From Perognathus longimembris pacificus (lineage: Eukaryota; Chordata; Mammalia; Rodentia; Heteromyidae), in contig NC_063161.1 in NCBI RefSeq assembly GCF_023159225.1, positions 77,414,267 to 77,478,266 of the forward strand: a stretch of DNA of 64,000 nucleotides. The letters are read 5' to 3'. Below, piece after piece: positions 24,851-37,479 of this stretch. Position 1 is the first letter of the stretch, and each line of letters opens with the position of its first letter. The notes beneath the pieces were generated by a model. The model did no database searches and was not told where the DNA came from. It saw nothing but the letters and a program-made list of their open reading frames with translations. A program made the translations under genes and the position numbers.

Positions 24851-24935
24851 CAAAAAAAAAAATCCCATTATACAGTATGAAGTATTCTGTAACTGAAATT
24901 TTTACCTAATATATTCATGCCATCCCTCCATCTCA

Positions 24936-25141
24936 ACTGTGGCTTGGACTCTGTGCCTGGGCGCTGTCCCCGAGTTCTTCAGCTCAAGGCTAACGCTCTA
25001 CCACTTGAGCCACAGTGCCACTTCCGATTTTCTGTTGGTTAATTAGAGATAAGAGTCTTACGGACTTTCCTGCCCGCACTGGCTTTGAACTGTGATCCTC
25101 AGATCTCAGCCTCCTGAGGAGCTAGGGTTACAGGCATCCAG
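24936..25141 (-). repeat. B1-Geo SINE
   Basis: In reverse: GGAGCTGGATGCCTGTAACC, CTCAGGAGGCTGAGATCTGA, the CTTATCTCTAATTAACCAAC linker, then Geo with GTGGCTCAAGTGGTAGAGCG and GAGTCCAAGCC. CTCCATCT on both sides looks like a short target duplication. Confidence 0.85.
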
Positions 25142-26284
25142 CTCCATCTTCCTTTTTTAACACCAACATTAAGTATAGCAGACTGGTGTGCTACATGAGC
25201 CACTACAAAAGAAACCAGAAAATTCAAAGCCTCATCACTTTGATCAAGATGACCTGCTGTGGACTAACATATACAGGATCAGAGTACTCCAGGCAAATCA
25301 GTTTCCTTACTAAGACTAGGAAAGTCAAACAGGTCTCCTCTCTTGTTGATGTGGTACAATCCATGGAACAATCCACAGGCCACATGAAGTTTGGCTTCTA
25401 GGTAAAATTGTCATTGTTGCCAATACTATTTTTGAGGAAATTCTAACTTACTCACTTCAGAGTAATCAACTTTCAAAGTAATGGTACTTAAAAAAGAAAA
25501 GGAGAAACCCACCTCTGTCTACTTTTGAAGCTGATACAATGCTAAAATTTTCAATTGATACAAAGTATCTAGACAAGGTGATAATCCCAACACTCAGGAG
25601 ATATTAGGAGGCTCACAGATCAGCAAAAAAAAAAAAAAAGAAGAAAAAAGAAACCCCAAGAACTTCTATGAAGTACCCATCTACATACCATATCATAAGT
25701 TTCATGCTTTTTATTGCCACAGGAAACAAAGTGAGAGATGCAGAAGACCTTTGTATTTCTAACAATAACACTTTGATACTAAATGTAAGTTCTTTTCAAA
25801 TTTCAAGAGTTTGGGAGAACCAGAAACACCATGCTGTCACAAAATTGCAAATGACTACATTTTTATCCCTTATGCTCCATTGAGTTATCTCCTATTCCTC
25901 TATGTGAATGCTTTCCCTCACAGTAGTTAGAAGGACCTCATCTTTATGCATTTAGTCTATCTCTCTGATAGCCAAGCTCCAAGTCCTATTTCCTCATAGT
26001 TATGCAAGAAAATTCAGAATATAAAGGACAGCACTCAGGTCTTGATACTTGAGGACATCATTATCCAGGTGTTCAATTGCTCCTCCCTCCTGTTACTCAG
26101 TCTCTTCATCTACTTTGAAGCACTAATCTGAACCCTTAGATTCCACTAATGCCTACCTACTTACTTCCCTGTTCAAGGTCTCCCAAATTCTAAACCATTC
26201 CTGTGACATAAAAAGCTCTCTGGTAACAACATCACTGTAGAACACAAACTCTACCACATACTTCACTCCTACCCATGAATATTA
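25142..26284. other. Non-coding DNA with a B1 fragment
   Basis: A short B1 piece (GATAATCCCAACACTCAGGA, about 25578-25645) ends in an A run. Otherwise nothing is recognised; 71-codon frames at 25186 and 25668 match no family. Confidence 0.45.
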
Positions 26285-27420
26285 CTTCATATGGAGATAG
26301 ATGTCTACAATGGTGGTTTTCCTCCTAGACATTTTGAAGACATTCTGCTGTGACAAATGACCTGTCAGTCTAAACATATGCTTGCCTCAGGTGGCCTTGC
26401 CTTATTTTCTAGTATTTGACCTAAAATGTGTCTCGGTATGAATTAATTTCTACTATATTGGATTGGGGTCCATTGTGCTTCTAAAACTCAGATCTTATAA
26501 ACAAGGAAGGAAGGAAGGGAGGGAGGGAGGGAGGGAGGGAGGGAGGGAGGGAGGGAGGGAGGGAGGGAAGGAAGGAAGGAAGGAAGGAAGGAAGGAAGGA
26601 AGGAAGGAAGGAAGGAAGGAAGGAAGGAAGGAAGGAAGGAAGGAAGGAAGGGAAGGAGAGAGAGGGGGAGGGAGGGACAGGAAGGAGGGGAGGGGGAGGG
26701 GGTAGAGGGAAGGAAACAAAGAAAGAATTCAGCCAGTATATCTTCTTATAGTGCCTCTCCTCCATTTCCTTTCTGGAAGCTTGCAGAGGTATACTAGACT
26801 GGACTTTATCATTCTAAAGTCCATGAATCTTAACCTCTCATTTTCCATCTCTTTATCCCTCAGTACTGTACTCTGAGCAATTTCCCCCAAATCTCCTTTA
26901 AAAAATCAATACTTTTCTTTTCCATTATATCTATTTGGCTGTTTAACCTGTCCATTGAGGTTACTTTTTTAAATTTAATGACCATAATTTTCTTTTATAG
27001 AGGTTCTATTTGGTTCTTTCCCAAATCTGTGTTCATTTTGTAATCTGTTCTCTCATTATGGTCTTCATTTCTAATAATTTTAAATAAAGTCATCTCTTTC
27101 ATGTGTTCTATCATCTCTACCTCCTGGAGCACTAATTCTCCTATTTGTAACATCTGCTGACTCTCCTTAACAGTGACTCATTTCCTTTGTGCCTGGACCA
27201 TTTCTGATTTGCAAACTCATCTTTACCATGAGCTTTCCTCTGCAAGAGTCTTAGGTTTTAATTTGCTCTACAGGATAGTTTCACACTTACTTCTGTGGGC
27301 TCTATTAGTTTTCTTAGTTCTAAACTAGATCTTATGCTAATTTCTCAGTGTGAGGGTTAATTTCACTGTAAAAAAAAAATGTTAAATTTGAATCCATCCC
27401 CATTGTGAGCTGTAACCTTA
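26285..27420. mobile_element. Decayed L1M-type LINE segment split by a microsatellite
   Basis: The left piece has 'cattttgaagacattctgctgt' and 'aaaatgtgtctcggtatgaattaatttctac'. The right piece has 'cttaacctctcattttccatctctttatccctcagtactgtactctgagcaattt', 'tccattgaggtt' and 'ttctatttggttctttcccaaatctg'. These words occur in the same order in old mammalian L1 3' regions. The purine microsatellite at 26503-26735 sits between them. No coding frame is left. Confidence 0.65.
26503..26735. repeat. (GGGA)n-(GGAA)n compound microsatellite
   Basis: It starts with about four GGAA, then about 13 GGGA, then about 22 GGAA, then irregular G/A to 26735. All-purine on the plus strand. GGAA arrays are potential ETS-factor binding sites. 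Long Pro/Ser frames on the minus strand here are artefacts. Confidence 0.97.
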
Positions 27421-27999
27421 GGTTTAAGATGTCTTTATTCCTAATAGTCATAACCCCCAAGAGGACAGCAAATTAATTACTTTGCACTTTCCCAGATGAG
27501 GAGGTTGTTTTCACAGCCTTCTTTCCCATAGCGAACAACCCTTCAGGTCCTATGCTAAGGACTTCATCTTCACTGTTCCACTTTATGTAGACACAGGCGA
27601 CATCTTGCTTCTTTAGGAGATCTACCACCACCAAGTCCTAGGATTCTGTATCCAGAGCTGAACACTACAGACCTAGAGTTCTTCATTAACTACCCTTAAT
27701 GTGGAATTTTCATCTTGTTTCTGGTACCTGGAAATTTCCTGGTCTTTCATGCTCACAATTGCTTTTGTTATTGTTACATTTTGTACACAGTTTCTATGTG
27801 TTCTTAACAGTTTGGGGATTTGAGTCCTCTATATCAGCTCCAGTGGCAATGTGGCTAGAGGCTTCTAGTGGTCAAATTTTGAAACTGAAATAACTTTCCA
27901 TCATAAAGTTACATCTTAACTTTATTATGATGAATACTTCCTATTTTTCCAGATGAAAACAATCCAGAGCAGGTTTCAAATTTAAAGAAAATAAGTATT
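27421..27999. other. Non-coding DNA
   Basis: Nothing recognised; probably a continuation of old transposon sequence. Confidence 0.35.
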
Positions 28000-28012
28000 T
28001 CCAAGGCATTTT

Positions 28013-28336
28013 TTTTTCTGCCAGTCCTGGGGCTTGAACTCAGGGTCTGAGCACTGTCCCTGGCTTCTTTTTGCTCAAGGCTAGCACTCTATCCCTTGAG
28101 CCACAGCGTCACTCCTGACTTTTTCTATATATATGGTGATGAGGAATCGAACCCAGGGCTTCATGTATGCAAGGCAAACACTCTACCACTAGGCCATATC
28201 CCAGCCCATGTTCTCTTAACAACGTTTTTTAAAGCTGTATTTTTTTTTTGTCTTTCCTTTTTTGGTACTGAGAATCAAACCCAGGATGTTGCACTTGCTA
28301 GGCAAGTGCTTTGCCACTGAGCTACATCCCAGCCCC
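28013..28336 (-). repeat. ID + spacer + IDL-Geo, apparently inserted as one unit
   Basis: Read on the minus strand: an ID monomer (28336-28250) with an A-rich tail, a 32-bp unique spacer (28239-28208), an IDL-Geo dimer (28207 to about 28020) and an A tail. The 13-bp duplication TCCAAGGCATTTT flanks the entire block (28000-28012 and 28337-28349). The inner IDL-Geo has no duplication of its own. The simplest reading is a read-through ID transcript that ran into a downstream IDL-Geo and was retrotransposed whole. Confidence 0.85.
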
Positions 28337-28599
28337 TCCAAGGCATTTTAAGATCATTGTGCCACTATGCATTTCAAATGCCTTTATAGTTCCACAGTAT
28401 GAAAACATAACTAGTGACACTACTTTATCCACTCGTTCATGATCAGTCTATGTTATACTGATAGAACTCCAGTGAAAGTATGCCAAAAAGATCACAATAT
28501 CTCAGCTAATCAACAAATCTAATAACTATTTCTTGGTCCTTATATGATTTACCTCTCTCTGCAACCATACTACTTACTATTCCAGTTTTCCTATTCAGT

Positions 28600-28850
28600 A
28601 CTGCCCCAGTTCAAGGATTTATCATCTCTGGATTCTTACCACCATTCCCTACCTATCCTATGGTATTTCCTCTCTCTGCAATTCATCCAGTAAATCAGCC
28701 ATCCCACTACTGCTTAACACTCCTGGAGCTGTGTCAACTGTTCACACCTCCACTCTGTACTACAATGGCTCATGAGTCCATTATCCAGGGGCTGAGTAAG
28801 GAATGGCTCCTTCTCACCAAATGGCAAGTAACAATACCAACGCCTAACAC
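28600..28850 (+). repeat. L2 LINE fragment
   Basis: Pyrimidine-rich 'ttcaaggatttatcatctctggattcttaccaccattccctacc' resembles the L2 ORF2 3' region. Weak and diverged. Confidence 0.4.
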
Positions 28851-28859
28851 TTAATGGTA

Positions 28860-29030
28860 TGTATACCAGGTACCAGATAAGGGGCTTAACATCATTTATG
28901 AGATCACATCCACTGATCTTCCCAACAGCTGTATGAAACAGGTAAAACTGTTATACAGTTCTTCAGGGATGAGAAAAGGAAGGTTTAAAGATTATGTAAA
29001 CAATCCAAGAAAACACAGCAAGCAAGAAGC
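28860..29030 (-). repeat. MIR SINE, diverged
   Basis: 'taccagataaggggcttaacatcatttatgagatcac', 'cttcccaacagctgtatgaaacaggt' and 'cacagcaagcaagaagctgg' follow MIR in reverse. Confidence 0.6.
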
Positions 29031-29239
29031 TGGATCACTTTTATTCTATGCCAAGTTTATTCGTTTAAAGTATATACTACACTGTGTCCACAAATATTTA
29101 TAGCAAAAGCTCCTCTTCAGATTATAAAAGTTCCCCTCTATTTCTAACAAAAACACTCCTCTTCTAATTACAGAACTCACCTATCCTAATGCTTGTCTGT
29201 AACCACTGAGACATTCAAAACCATATTCACTGACCACAC

Positions 29240-29600
29240 TGCTCAACTTGAAGTGATCCAATCTCAATTAGTTACTGCACTAACCACCTCCTCATGGAAG
29301 CTAGAAACCTGGACATGACCTTTGACAATTTCTCACACACAGTGCATAAAACCTATTACCAAACTCTACCCACTTTGCCCCTTAAATCTCTCTGAACGGC
29401 ACCAACCTCAATCTCCGGAACTATCACCCTAAATCCTAGCAGCTACTTCCACCTCCACTGTTGCTGCTCCTAGCTCAACTAGTCACTCATTGTAATTTCT
29501 TCTAACCATTCTCAAGTTTTTCAACAGAAACCATTGTTTCCACCTCCCTCCAGATGATAATTTTTAAACATAAATTTGATCATATCACAGAATCGTGGTC
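29240..29600 (+). repeat. L2 LINE, ORF2 3' region
   Basis: 'acctggacatgacctttgaca', 'caaactctacccactttgccccttaaatctctctgaa', 'ctccactgttgctgctcctagctcaa' and 'taaacataaatttgatcatatcac' keep the order of the L2 reverse-transcriptase 3' region. No open frame remains. Confidence 0.75.
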
Positions 29601-29779
29601 TCAGGACCAAAGTTTTAAGTCAATCATGGAGAGTCTCAAGTTATAGGAATGCAAAGATTACCAACAGCTAGGTTTCAGCCACAAAGAAAAAAGTTCCATA
29701 ACTCCAGAATAACACCAAACAGAAACATTAGCAAACACATGATGACCAAGAGGACAATAGCTGAGGGATTGTGGTGGTG

Positions 29780-29848
29780 GTAGTGCTGCTGAGAATCAAA
29801 CCAAGGGCTTCACACATTTGAGCACATGATTCTCATTCCTGGGCTTTT
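29780..29848 (-). repeat. ID-type SINE remnant
   Basis: In reverse: GCCCAGGAATGAGAATCATG, then a degenerate body and TTGGTTTGATTCTCAGCAGC. Confidence 0.55.
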
Positions 29849-29917
29849 CTGAGACAGAACTAAATTCAAAGCCTACCCTAAATTTTAAGGTATCCTCCCA
29901 GTTACACACTATAACAT

Positions 29918-30014
29918 ACAGACATATACATACATATACTACATGTACACACACAGACATAAAGACAGACAGACACAGACAGACATACACACACAGACAC
30001 ACAGACACACACAC
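29918..30014. repeat. (CA)n/(CAGA)n compound microsatellite
   Basis: ACAT, ACAC, CAGA and CACA units in mixture. It gives a Val/Cys-rich chance frame on the minus strand. Confidence 0.9.
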
Positions 30015-32140
30015 CATTCCTATTAATCCTTTAAGTAATTTAGACTGAATTTCTAGTTTGCCACTAGTAGAAGACTTAGCTAAGAAAGAGACTTTAGAAA
30101 AGCCAAGATGGTACACTTAAAAGACAGCTGGGGAAGGGTATGCCTACAAGGGGGAAAAAACAAACTCTACATAAAGCAAAAACACATTTGGGCAGCAAAT
30201 ATATAAACATGTTCCATGTTTGCAAACTCATGTAACTGCTTTTAAAAGTGTTACATAAAATGTTTTGAGGTAAGAGTCATGTTTTTTTTAATGTTTTGCA
30301 AATCACCATAGCTTACTATAAAAGATGAATTTTTTAAATGTACACATAGAAGTATAACTATACAATGATATAAATGATGAAGTTGTATTCCTGGAACTTA
30401 TTCCTTTTGGGAATAGTTTACACATGCTAGCCTGTAAATAAAATCTTTTTTTTTGTAGTGATGCCATACTACTATTATATTTCCTGTTTGTAATCTTACA
30501 TTGTCAGGTGTTATAAACTAACTGTGCACTTAGTCAAACTTATATATGACGTAAGTATACTGAGAGATTGTGTACTATGTAAGGAAAAATTAGCCATGGA
30601 AAACACAGATTGTACCATATGTATATATATATATATGTATACACACACATACACTTTTTCTGTTGCCATCTGGTGGTTCATATATAAATTCAGTGCTGAT
30701 ATCCATCATATAGAAGGATTTGATCACACAAAATCAAATTTTCTTTGGCATCATGCCTAATACCAAGAACTTCCATTCACTTTGAAAATATGCCCTTTTT
30801 CATGAGAAAACCATGAATAATGCACACAAAAGAACTCTGGAGATAATCACCTTTACCAAAGTAGGACTGGTCAAACACATGTCTTATGAAAGCCCTACTC
30901 ACCCCAAAATCTGGAATATGTTCCTAACTAACCTGCCTATGTTACTAAAATTCCCACCACCAATTATTGTTAATGGAGGTAAGAGAGCTCCCCAAGCATC
31001 CATCTCCCTGAATCAACTCAGCCATTCCTTGGCTACATGAATCACTGCAGCCATTCTTTGGTTACATCTCTACATTTTCCCCTCTGGAAAGGCTATTCAT
31101 CCTTGTAAAAAATAAAAATAAAAATAAAACAGGCTTCCAAACTTCTCATGGTAAAGAAGCTGGTCTAGAATATAGCAAAGAGTTCTGAAATGAAGAAAAA
31201 CACAAACTGAGGCTAATTTTGCCTTTGTCCTATAATCTGAATCTAGTCTAGTCTCTAAACCTCTCATGTCTCTAAATTGACTTTACCAATTCAAAGAGAA
31301 TACATTTAAGAACATGTAGAAACCAGAAACACTGCATACTACTCCTAGCACGTGTTCAACAAGCAAATCCTTGAAGATCAGGAAACTAATAGATTTTCTT
31401 GACTGGCACGTCAATTGTCAAGAAATTGGATTATTTAATTGATAGCTGTTAACTTCACTAGACATGTCTGGATATCAACATAATACCAGCTAAGCCTGTT
31501 AAAAGTGAAAAATCATTCTTGTGTTAGTTTTAAGGACCCTATGATTTACTAAAAGTCCCTAATGATGTTAATTAAACCAACATAACATCAGATTGAACCC
31601 AGAGATATCAAAGGACACCATTCTCTAATCTCTTTAATTACTGATGGTCACTGTCCAGCAAATGTAAACACTCTCATAGCCACCATCATTTCATTGCTTT
31701 TTAAATTTCTCACTGCATTAATTGCCTCCTGTAGATTTTGAATCTTGATTTTTCTTCCTGTAGCCATTTAAATAACTAAGCATCTTCTATTTTAAGAAAA
31801 TTTATTTCTCCAAACTTCAGGCTTAACACTGATAAATTACAGCACTAATGTGTTTTACAGAACCTAAAATTTTGAACAAGAACCATTTCCAGGCTAGAGT
31901 AAATGTATCTATCATGTGTTAGATGGAAGCACCTAAGGAGAAATATTATGTTATAGTATCTCAGTTCTTCAACACTGTAAATACCCTGACGAAAGTAAAA
32001 TGAAAGAAATAGATTCTAAGAGGTAAGACATTCAGACCTAAGTGTGTCTCCCCAGACTAAAAACATGCTTAAGGAATCTAGTGAAGGGCAGACAGGATAT
32101 AACATCCAGAAGATGAGAGAATCAGAGCAGAACGATTTTG
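30015..32140. other. AT-rich non-coding DNA
   Basis: A TA/CA dinucleotide tract lies at 30616-30655, and an imperfect ~30-bp direct repeat (CAGCCATTCCTTGGCTACAT and its variant) at about 31019-31070. No exon or transposon family is recognised. Confidence 0.45.
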
Positions 32141-32144
32141 AACA

Positions 32145-32285
32145 TTTACACTAACCCCCTCCCTTTATAGGCAAGAAAACAGGCTCAAGAGAGGCTAAGA
32201 GACTTGCTCAAACTGCAAGGTGGTTTCAGAATAAGATGAAAGCTGAGGCTACCCACACTTAGTCCAATGTTGCCTCCATTTGCCA
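32145..32285 (-). repeat. MIR SINE, diverged
   Basis: 'tttataggcaagaaaacaggctcaagagaggctaagagacttgctcaaactgcaagg' is reverse MIR. Confidence 0.65.
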
Positions 32286-32289
32286 CATC

Positions 32290-33890
32290 CATGTTCTAGG
32301 AAAGCTTTATAAAAGCTATTCTCATTCCCACAATACCCACAGGAGACTGGGGCCAAGCTAACACAACAAGTCTCTGGCTCTCCAGCTGCCGGTCAGCAGG
32401 TCAAATCATATACTCACTAGAATAGCAAGTGCATAAACAATAAGGGCTTCTTTTCTAGAGCCATACTGCCCTGATACTCTATTATTTTTATAGTTGAACA
32501 TGATAAAAGTAGCATAAGAAAAAAATCTTTAGAACAATAACAATAACTAACACTCCCCCTAAATAGGTGCAGACCTAATAACTGGCAGGTATGTATCTGT
32601 CAGAGACAGACTTGTGTTTTCCCATATTCATAGAAAAACCAACCCCTGTGATTCCTATGTGCTACCACACAATGGCAAGAGGTGCCAAACCTATGGTGAG
32701 AGTTGACAAAATGTACCTCCCTTAGAGTGAAGCATACAAATGTCTATGCCCTTTTATTAACAAGTATGTACAAATTGGGAGTTTTAACAAAATGACATAT
32801 GTAATGTTGAAGTTAATTATAATAAAGACTACATGAATTTAAATGTTCAGTTTCATTATGGAGAATGTATTGCTGCTTACCAGAAGTATTTAGCCAAATA
32901 AAACTTGTATTAATATCTGCGTTAAGTAATTCATTACCTCTGCTTTATACTGCTTTCAACCCCACCAACTCAACTTTTATGCTATAGACTTAAAGGTGTC
33001 TAATATCCCAACTACCACTTCAATCTCAGAAAAATTTAAGCCATGGCCGAAACAAAACCTAGATTCTATCATTCCTCCTCTGTGCCCATTTCATTCTCAG
33101 TTTTAGTCAGCCAACATTACTGGTCTTTATTCTACAGGACAACTCCAAGGAAGGTCAGAAAATCAGTAGAAAGACACTACATATGACAAACTTTTGTCAC
33201 CTGGAACACCAAATTCCACATATCAACAAAAAACAATCCAAGACTTCAGGATGGAAATATAAAGGCAACAGAGAGAGAATGTAACTTCAAATCTACCAGC
33301 TTAACTTACAGCTTTCCACTTTGTTCTACCCCAAAATTTGAAGGTACAGAAAACGTCCTGTCTGGGTACAGGCCCAGTATGCAGCTGAATTCAACTGCTC
33401 TTAAGTACAACTCATGCTAAAGCAAAATAACAAACAAAAGATTTATTCCTTGCATACTCTACCTCTTTGAGTCTTATTAAATTCATTTACTTGAGTACAG
33501 ATAAAAGAATTTTCCAAACGTTCCTCAAAAACATGGTTTAGTGCCACTGGCTTATTCTGGGGGTGATCAAATCACTGTCAAAGGACTACCACAACCCACT
33601 CTCAGTTGGAATGTAAGTTATGCAGTGAAAAAAAAGAGAATATTCTAAAATGCTGACAATCACTTTATTGGGGGAAGGGATAGATACACAAAAATTATAC
33701 ATGTTCCCCTTTCTTCCAAATTCTTTACTTCTTGTCTCACAATCATTGTTGTAAGGTGATCTGAAATTTGAACTCAAGTAACTCAAAACAGTATTTAGAA
33801 AATATAGTCCACCATCTTCCTTGTAGTACATCTCATATCAGACTGCTCCCTGTCTACCCCTTCCCTTACAATGGAAGGGGCTATATGGGA
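32290..33890. other. AT-rich non-coding DNA
   Basis: No feature is recognised; short open frames only. Confidence 0.45.
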
Positions 33891-33897
33891 GATACTC

Positions 33898-34108
33898 CAG
33901 CCCAGTGGTTACAAGCTCAGGTTATGTTCACCCACTCTAGGTCAGGGTTTTCTTTCTGGCTCCACCACTACTAGTCCTGGGGCCTTACATACTGAACTCA
34001 CTGCCTCAGTTTCCCCACAGGTAAAATGAGAACGAAAACTGCCAGTCTCAGGAGTTGTGTGAATAATGAGCCTTAGTGCTTACCACATAAGGGCTTCATT
34101 AAAGGAGA
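33898..34108 (+). repeat. MIR SINE
   Basis: 'cagcccagtggttacaagctcagg', 'tctggctccaccactactag', 'cactgcctcagtttccccacaggtaaaatgagaa' and 'agtgcttaccacataagggctt' follow MIR over nearly its whole length, including the conserved core. Confidence 0.85.
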
Positions 34109-34229
34109 GCTACAGGTGGTTACACAGAGACTGCAAAGAGGTGATAATTGCTTACTGTTGGATTTACAAGATAGTTGCCAACCAAATGACTAGTTGCCAT
34201 CTGTTAAATATGCAGTGGTCTAATAAGAT

Positions 34230-34580
34230 TTAATTCAGTCATTTCTGAGCACTTACTAAGACTCTGTACAACAAGGTACTCTGAAACCCAAGTTCCAGTT
34301 CAAATTCAGCTCCCTGGTTCCCGAGGGTTCACAGGGCAAAAAGAAGAGGGGAAACAAAGCACTCCTAGATTAATGGAAAACAGTAAGGAGCCAAAAGAAA
34401 GCTAGATCTGTGGTGACCTCAACTGACACTGCTTTGTAATTTCTCCAACAGACAAATGGCAAGAAAGCCTAATGAGTGGAGCTTACCTAAGGCTAGGAAA
34501 TGATTTGAGAAAAGTATTCCAGATGGGCAGGAAATCAGTATAAAGGCAAGATTACAGGATTAACCTGCACAGAAAAGAGA
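34230..34580 (-). repeat. L2 LINE 3' fragment
   Basis: 'ttcagtcatttctgagcacttac', 'gtacaacaaggtactctg' and, later, 'agaaaagtattccagatgggcagg' match L2 in reverse. Confidence 0.5.
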
Positions 34581-34674
34581 AAGGCAATACAAAGAAGCAA
34601 GAATTACTTGTGCAGCTCCCCTCCCCCATTGCATGCTTCTGAGAACAAGAAGGTCCCAGCCCAAGTAACTATAT

Positions 34675-35190
34675 TGTTTTTATTTCACTAGTGATTCTGA
34701 TGCACATCCCAGGCTAGCACAGAGCAGGAGCTCAACACTTTGAGTAGCAATAAAGAGGACATGTGATGAAGCTGATTAGATAGTGAGATCAGGAAGCTGG
34801 ATTTCACAGAAGATAGGTCCCAGGTCCATAAAAGTCACTGGAATTTGGAAGTTGGGAGATATTGAGAAATGGAGGCATGTGATCTCTTAAGGAGGTAAAG
34901 CAGTGGGTCTCAAACGTCAAAACACCACGAGTGTCAATATTCTACCACCTAGGTCAAATCCACAGTCAATTAAACAGATTCTGCAGGGGAGAACCAAGCA
35001 CTGGTATTTAAAGTTCCCAGGTGATTGCAACATGCAACCAAGTTTGGTAGAGTTCTTGGGAAATCAGAGTGGGGAAAAGCAGAGGAATGGAAGTTCACAG
35101 ACATCAGTGTATATGACAATCACCTGGAAAGTAAGCTGTGGCTCACACAACAAAAGCAGCTGGAACCCTGTAACTTCAACACACCCACAG
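34675..35190 (+). mobile_element. Cluster of MER5-like DNA transposon pieces
   Basis: 34902-35045 runs from 'gcagtgggtctcaaacgtcaaaa' to 'gcactggtatttaaagttcccaggtgattgcaac', which is MER5A-like (non-autonomous hAT-Charlie). 'gtgattctgatgcacatccc' (about 34690) and 'atatgacaatcacctggaaag' (about 35110) are two more partial pieces. None encodes a transposase. A 99-codon frame through the cluster is chance. Confidence 0.65.
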
Positions 35191-37479
35191 GGGAACTACT
35201 AAATGAGGTGACTGGGAGAGTGGGGGAAGGATAACAACTCCAGATGAGAAACAGAACAACTCAAGGCATTCCTATCCTTCTCAGCCTGACAAAGACAAGC
35301 TCAGTCAATGAGGTACATTGAACAAGACCAGAATCCACAAGCTATAAAATGTCCGGCCATAAAACTAAAGGCACCAAGACTTCACATGTGATACTTAGGA
35401 CGAATCCTATGCCTTAGTGTTCATCTTTCTAAACCACTCACATTCACTCCTTGTTGGACAGCAGAAAGAAAGCATGCATTGCCATCTGCCTTCGGCTTCT
35501 AGAAAGCCAAGGCCTTGAAAGCTTTTTAGGAATCCAGAGAAGGCACAAGGAACTAAACACACACCAAGAAGCAGCATATATGATAGGAATTTTCATTCTC
35601 TTATGGGGAAAAAAAAAACTCCAATATATTAAAGTTACATTCTGGAAGATTTGAACCTGGTGGTTCACAAAATCAATTACAGGGCCCTTCTTACAACTTC
35701 AGCAATACATATGTAACTTGTACTAAACATATGTTGCCCTTATTTTCTCCCAAGATGTCATGAACAAGCCTACCCACATGAAGTGCCTTGAGAAGAAAAT
35801 GCTTAATGAGAAATTAGGAACAGATTCCCCTAGCTACATAGTAATAAATATATACACCAGTTCCAACTTAGTGGTAACTATTCCATCTACAATGTTAGAA
35901 TTGCTCTGCTAAAATTCAAGACAATGTATTCCTTTGCATATGACCAACTCATCAACCCATCAGAAATCTCTATAGCAGCACCAGAATTTTCATTTTCAAG
36001 ATACATGAGCTTTTGTCAAATGGTGACACCTCTTCGGTAATATGAATTTTCAATATGATATAAAAAAGTGATGGATATATTACATATTTCACAGAGCACA
36101 GAGAACAGAAATCTGTCAAAGAATTTAGAATTTGTGACAACCTATTTGAAATTTTACACTAACAGATCTGTACACTTTCATAAACTATATAAATGTAAAA
36201 GATACTGATGTTTGTACTAGTTTAAAAAAGGAAAAAAGATTCCTTCTTAATAACAAGGGCTGTACATCTTTAATTAGAGATTTCACAAACATTCTGATTA
36301 TGAAAATGCAATACTAGATCTTTTTCCAGTTCATAAGCGTGATGATTGGGTTCTCACACACTTGCATGACACATGCCTCCCTCTAAACCTTGTTACCATG
36401 TAGGCACATTACCAGTCTGACGTGAAAAAAAAAAATGCAATACTTCATGTAACCTCAAAGTAGAACTGTTAAAAACTTGAACTCTTGTCATCTACTTCAA
36501 AACACTGGCAGATGCCCCACACACTCAAATTCACGCACAAGTCTTTAAATCTATAAGTCTTACAGCACAGTGCATATGACTTTAAAATTTTAATGGACCT
36601 AATAAACACCATTTCTAATCGAAAGGTCATCCTAAGTGATTAAGATTCTTTTCACTTGAACTTGGCTTCTCCTAACCATCTACAGATTCCAGATTACAAA
36701 GTGACTCAATTTTCTTCCACTAAAGTTATTAAACAAAAAAGCAGCAAAACCTGAAGTAAAAATTTTACAAGAAATGCAGGAATTAAATCAACCCGAAATA
36801 CACCAATTTGTTTCCATAGAGCACGATATGAAAAGAGATATTTAGAAAAGCTTAAGTAGAGTCCAAGCACAATTCAGACAACACCAGATAAGCATTAATT
36901 TAAAAATTATTAGCTGCAAAGCACCTGATCCTAATTTTCAATTCAGACCTTTAAAATGGCATCACATCCAGATCATTACTTGTTGCCACACAAAAATCAT
37001 CTTAAGGTGACACAGGACACTGCTAATTTAAATGTAACGCTCCCATCCTTCCTCAGTCTCAGAGAACCCAGTTCCTTACTGTGGTAGTAATATTCCAGGA
37101 CACAAATCATGAACACCAAACTAAGCTGCCAAGAGCAACACAGGTTTGCTAACATCTTTTTAAATGACCCCATCAAAAAAAAAAAGGCATACTAAATTCA
37201 TGCCTACATATTTTTTTCTTAAGACCAATGAAAACAGGATGCTGGCAAAGGAATGGCACGGTTTAAGAGGGGGTAAATCCAGATTTGGGTGAGAGAATGC
37301 GATTCCACCTTGGTTTCCAAAAGGTCATGTGGAATCAGCGGTTCCTCTCTCCCTATTTTCCACCAGAATGCTGTGCTCTAAACAGGGAGAACACACAAAG
37401 CGCAGTGGCAGAGCCTAGAGGCAGGCTCTCAAAGTTTTGCTCCACCAACCTTACAGTAAGCACCCACTTAGGGTGAAGC
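35191..37479. other. Non-coding DNA just inside the putative intron
   Basis: Unusually free of young SINEs compared with its neighbours. I see no exon or repeat family, only moderately AT-rich single-copy-looking sequence. It could hold regulatory sequence, but nothing in the bases proves it. Confidence 0.4.
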
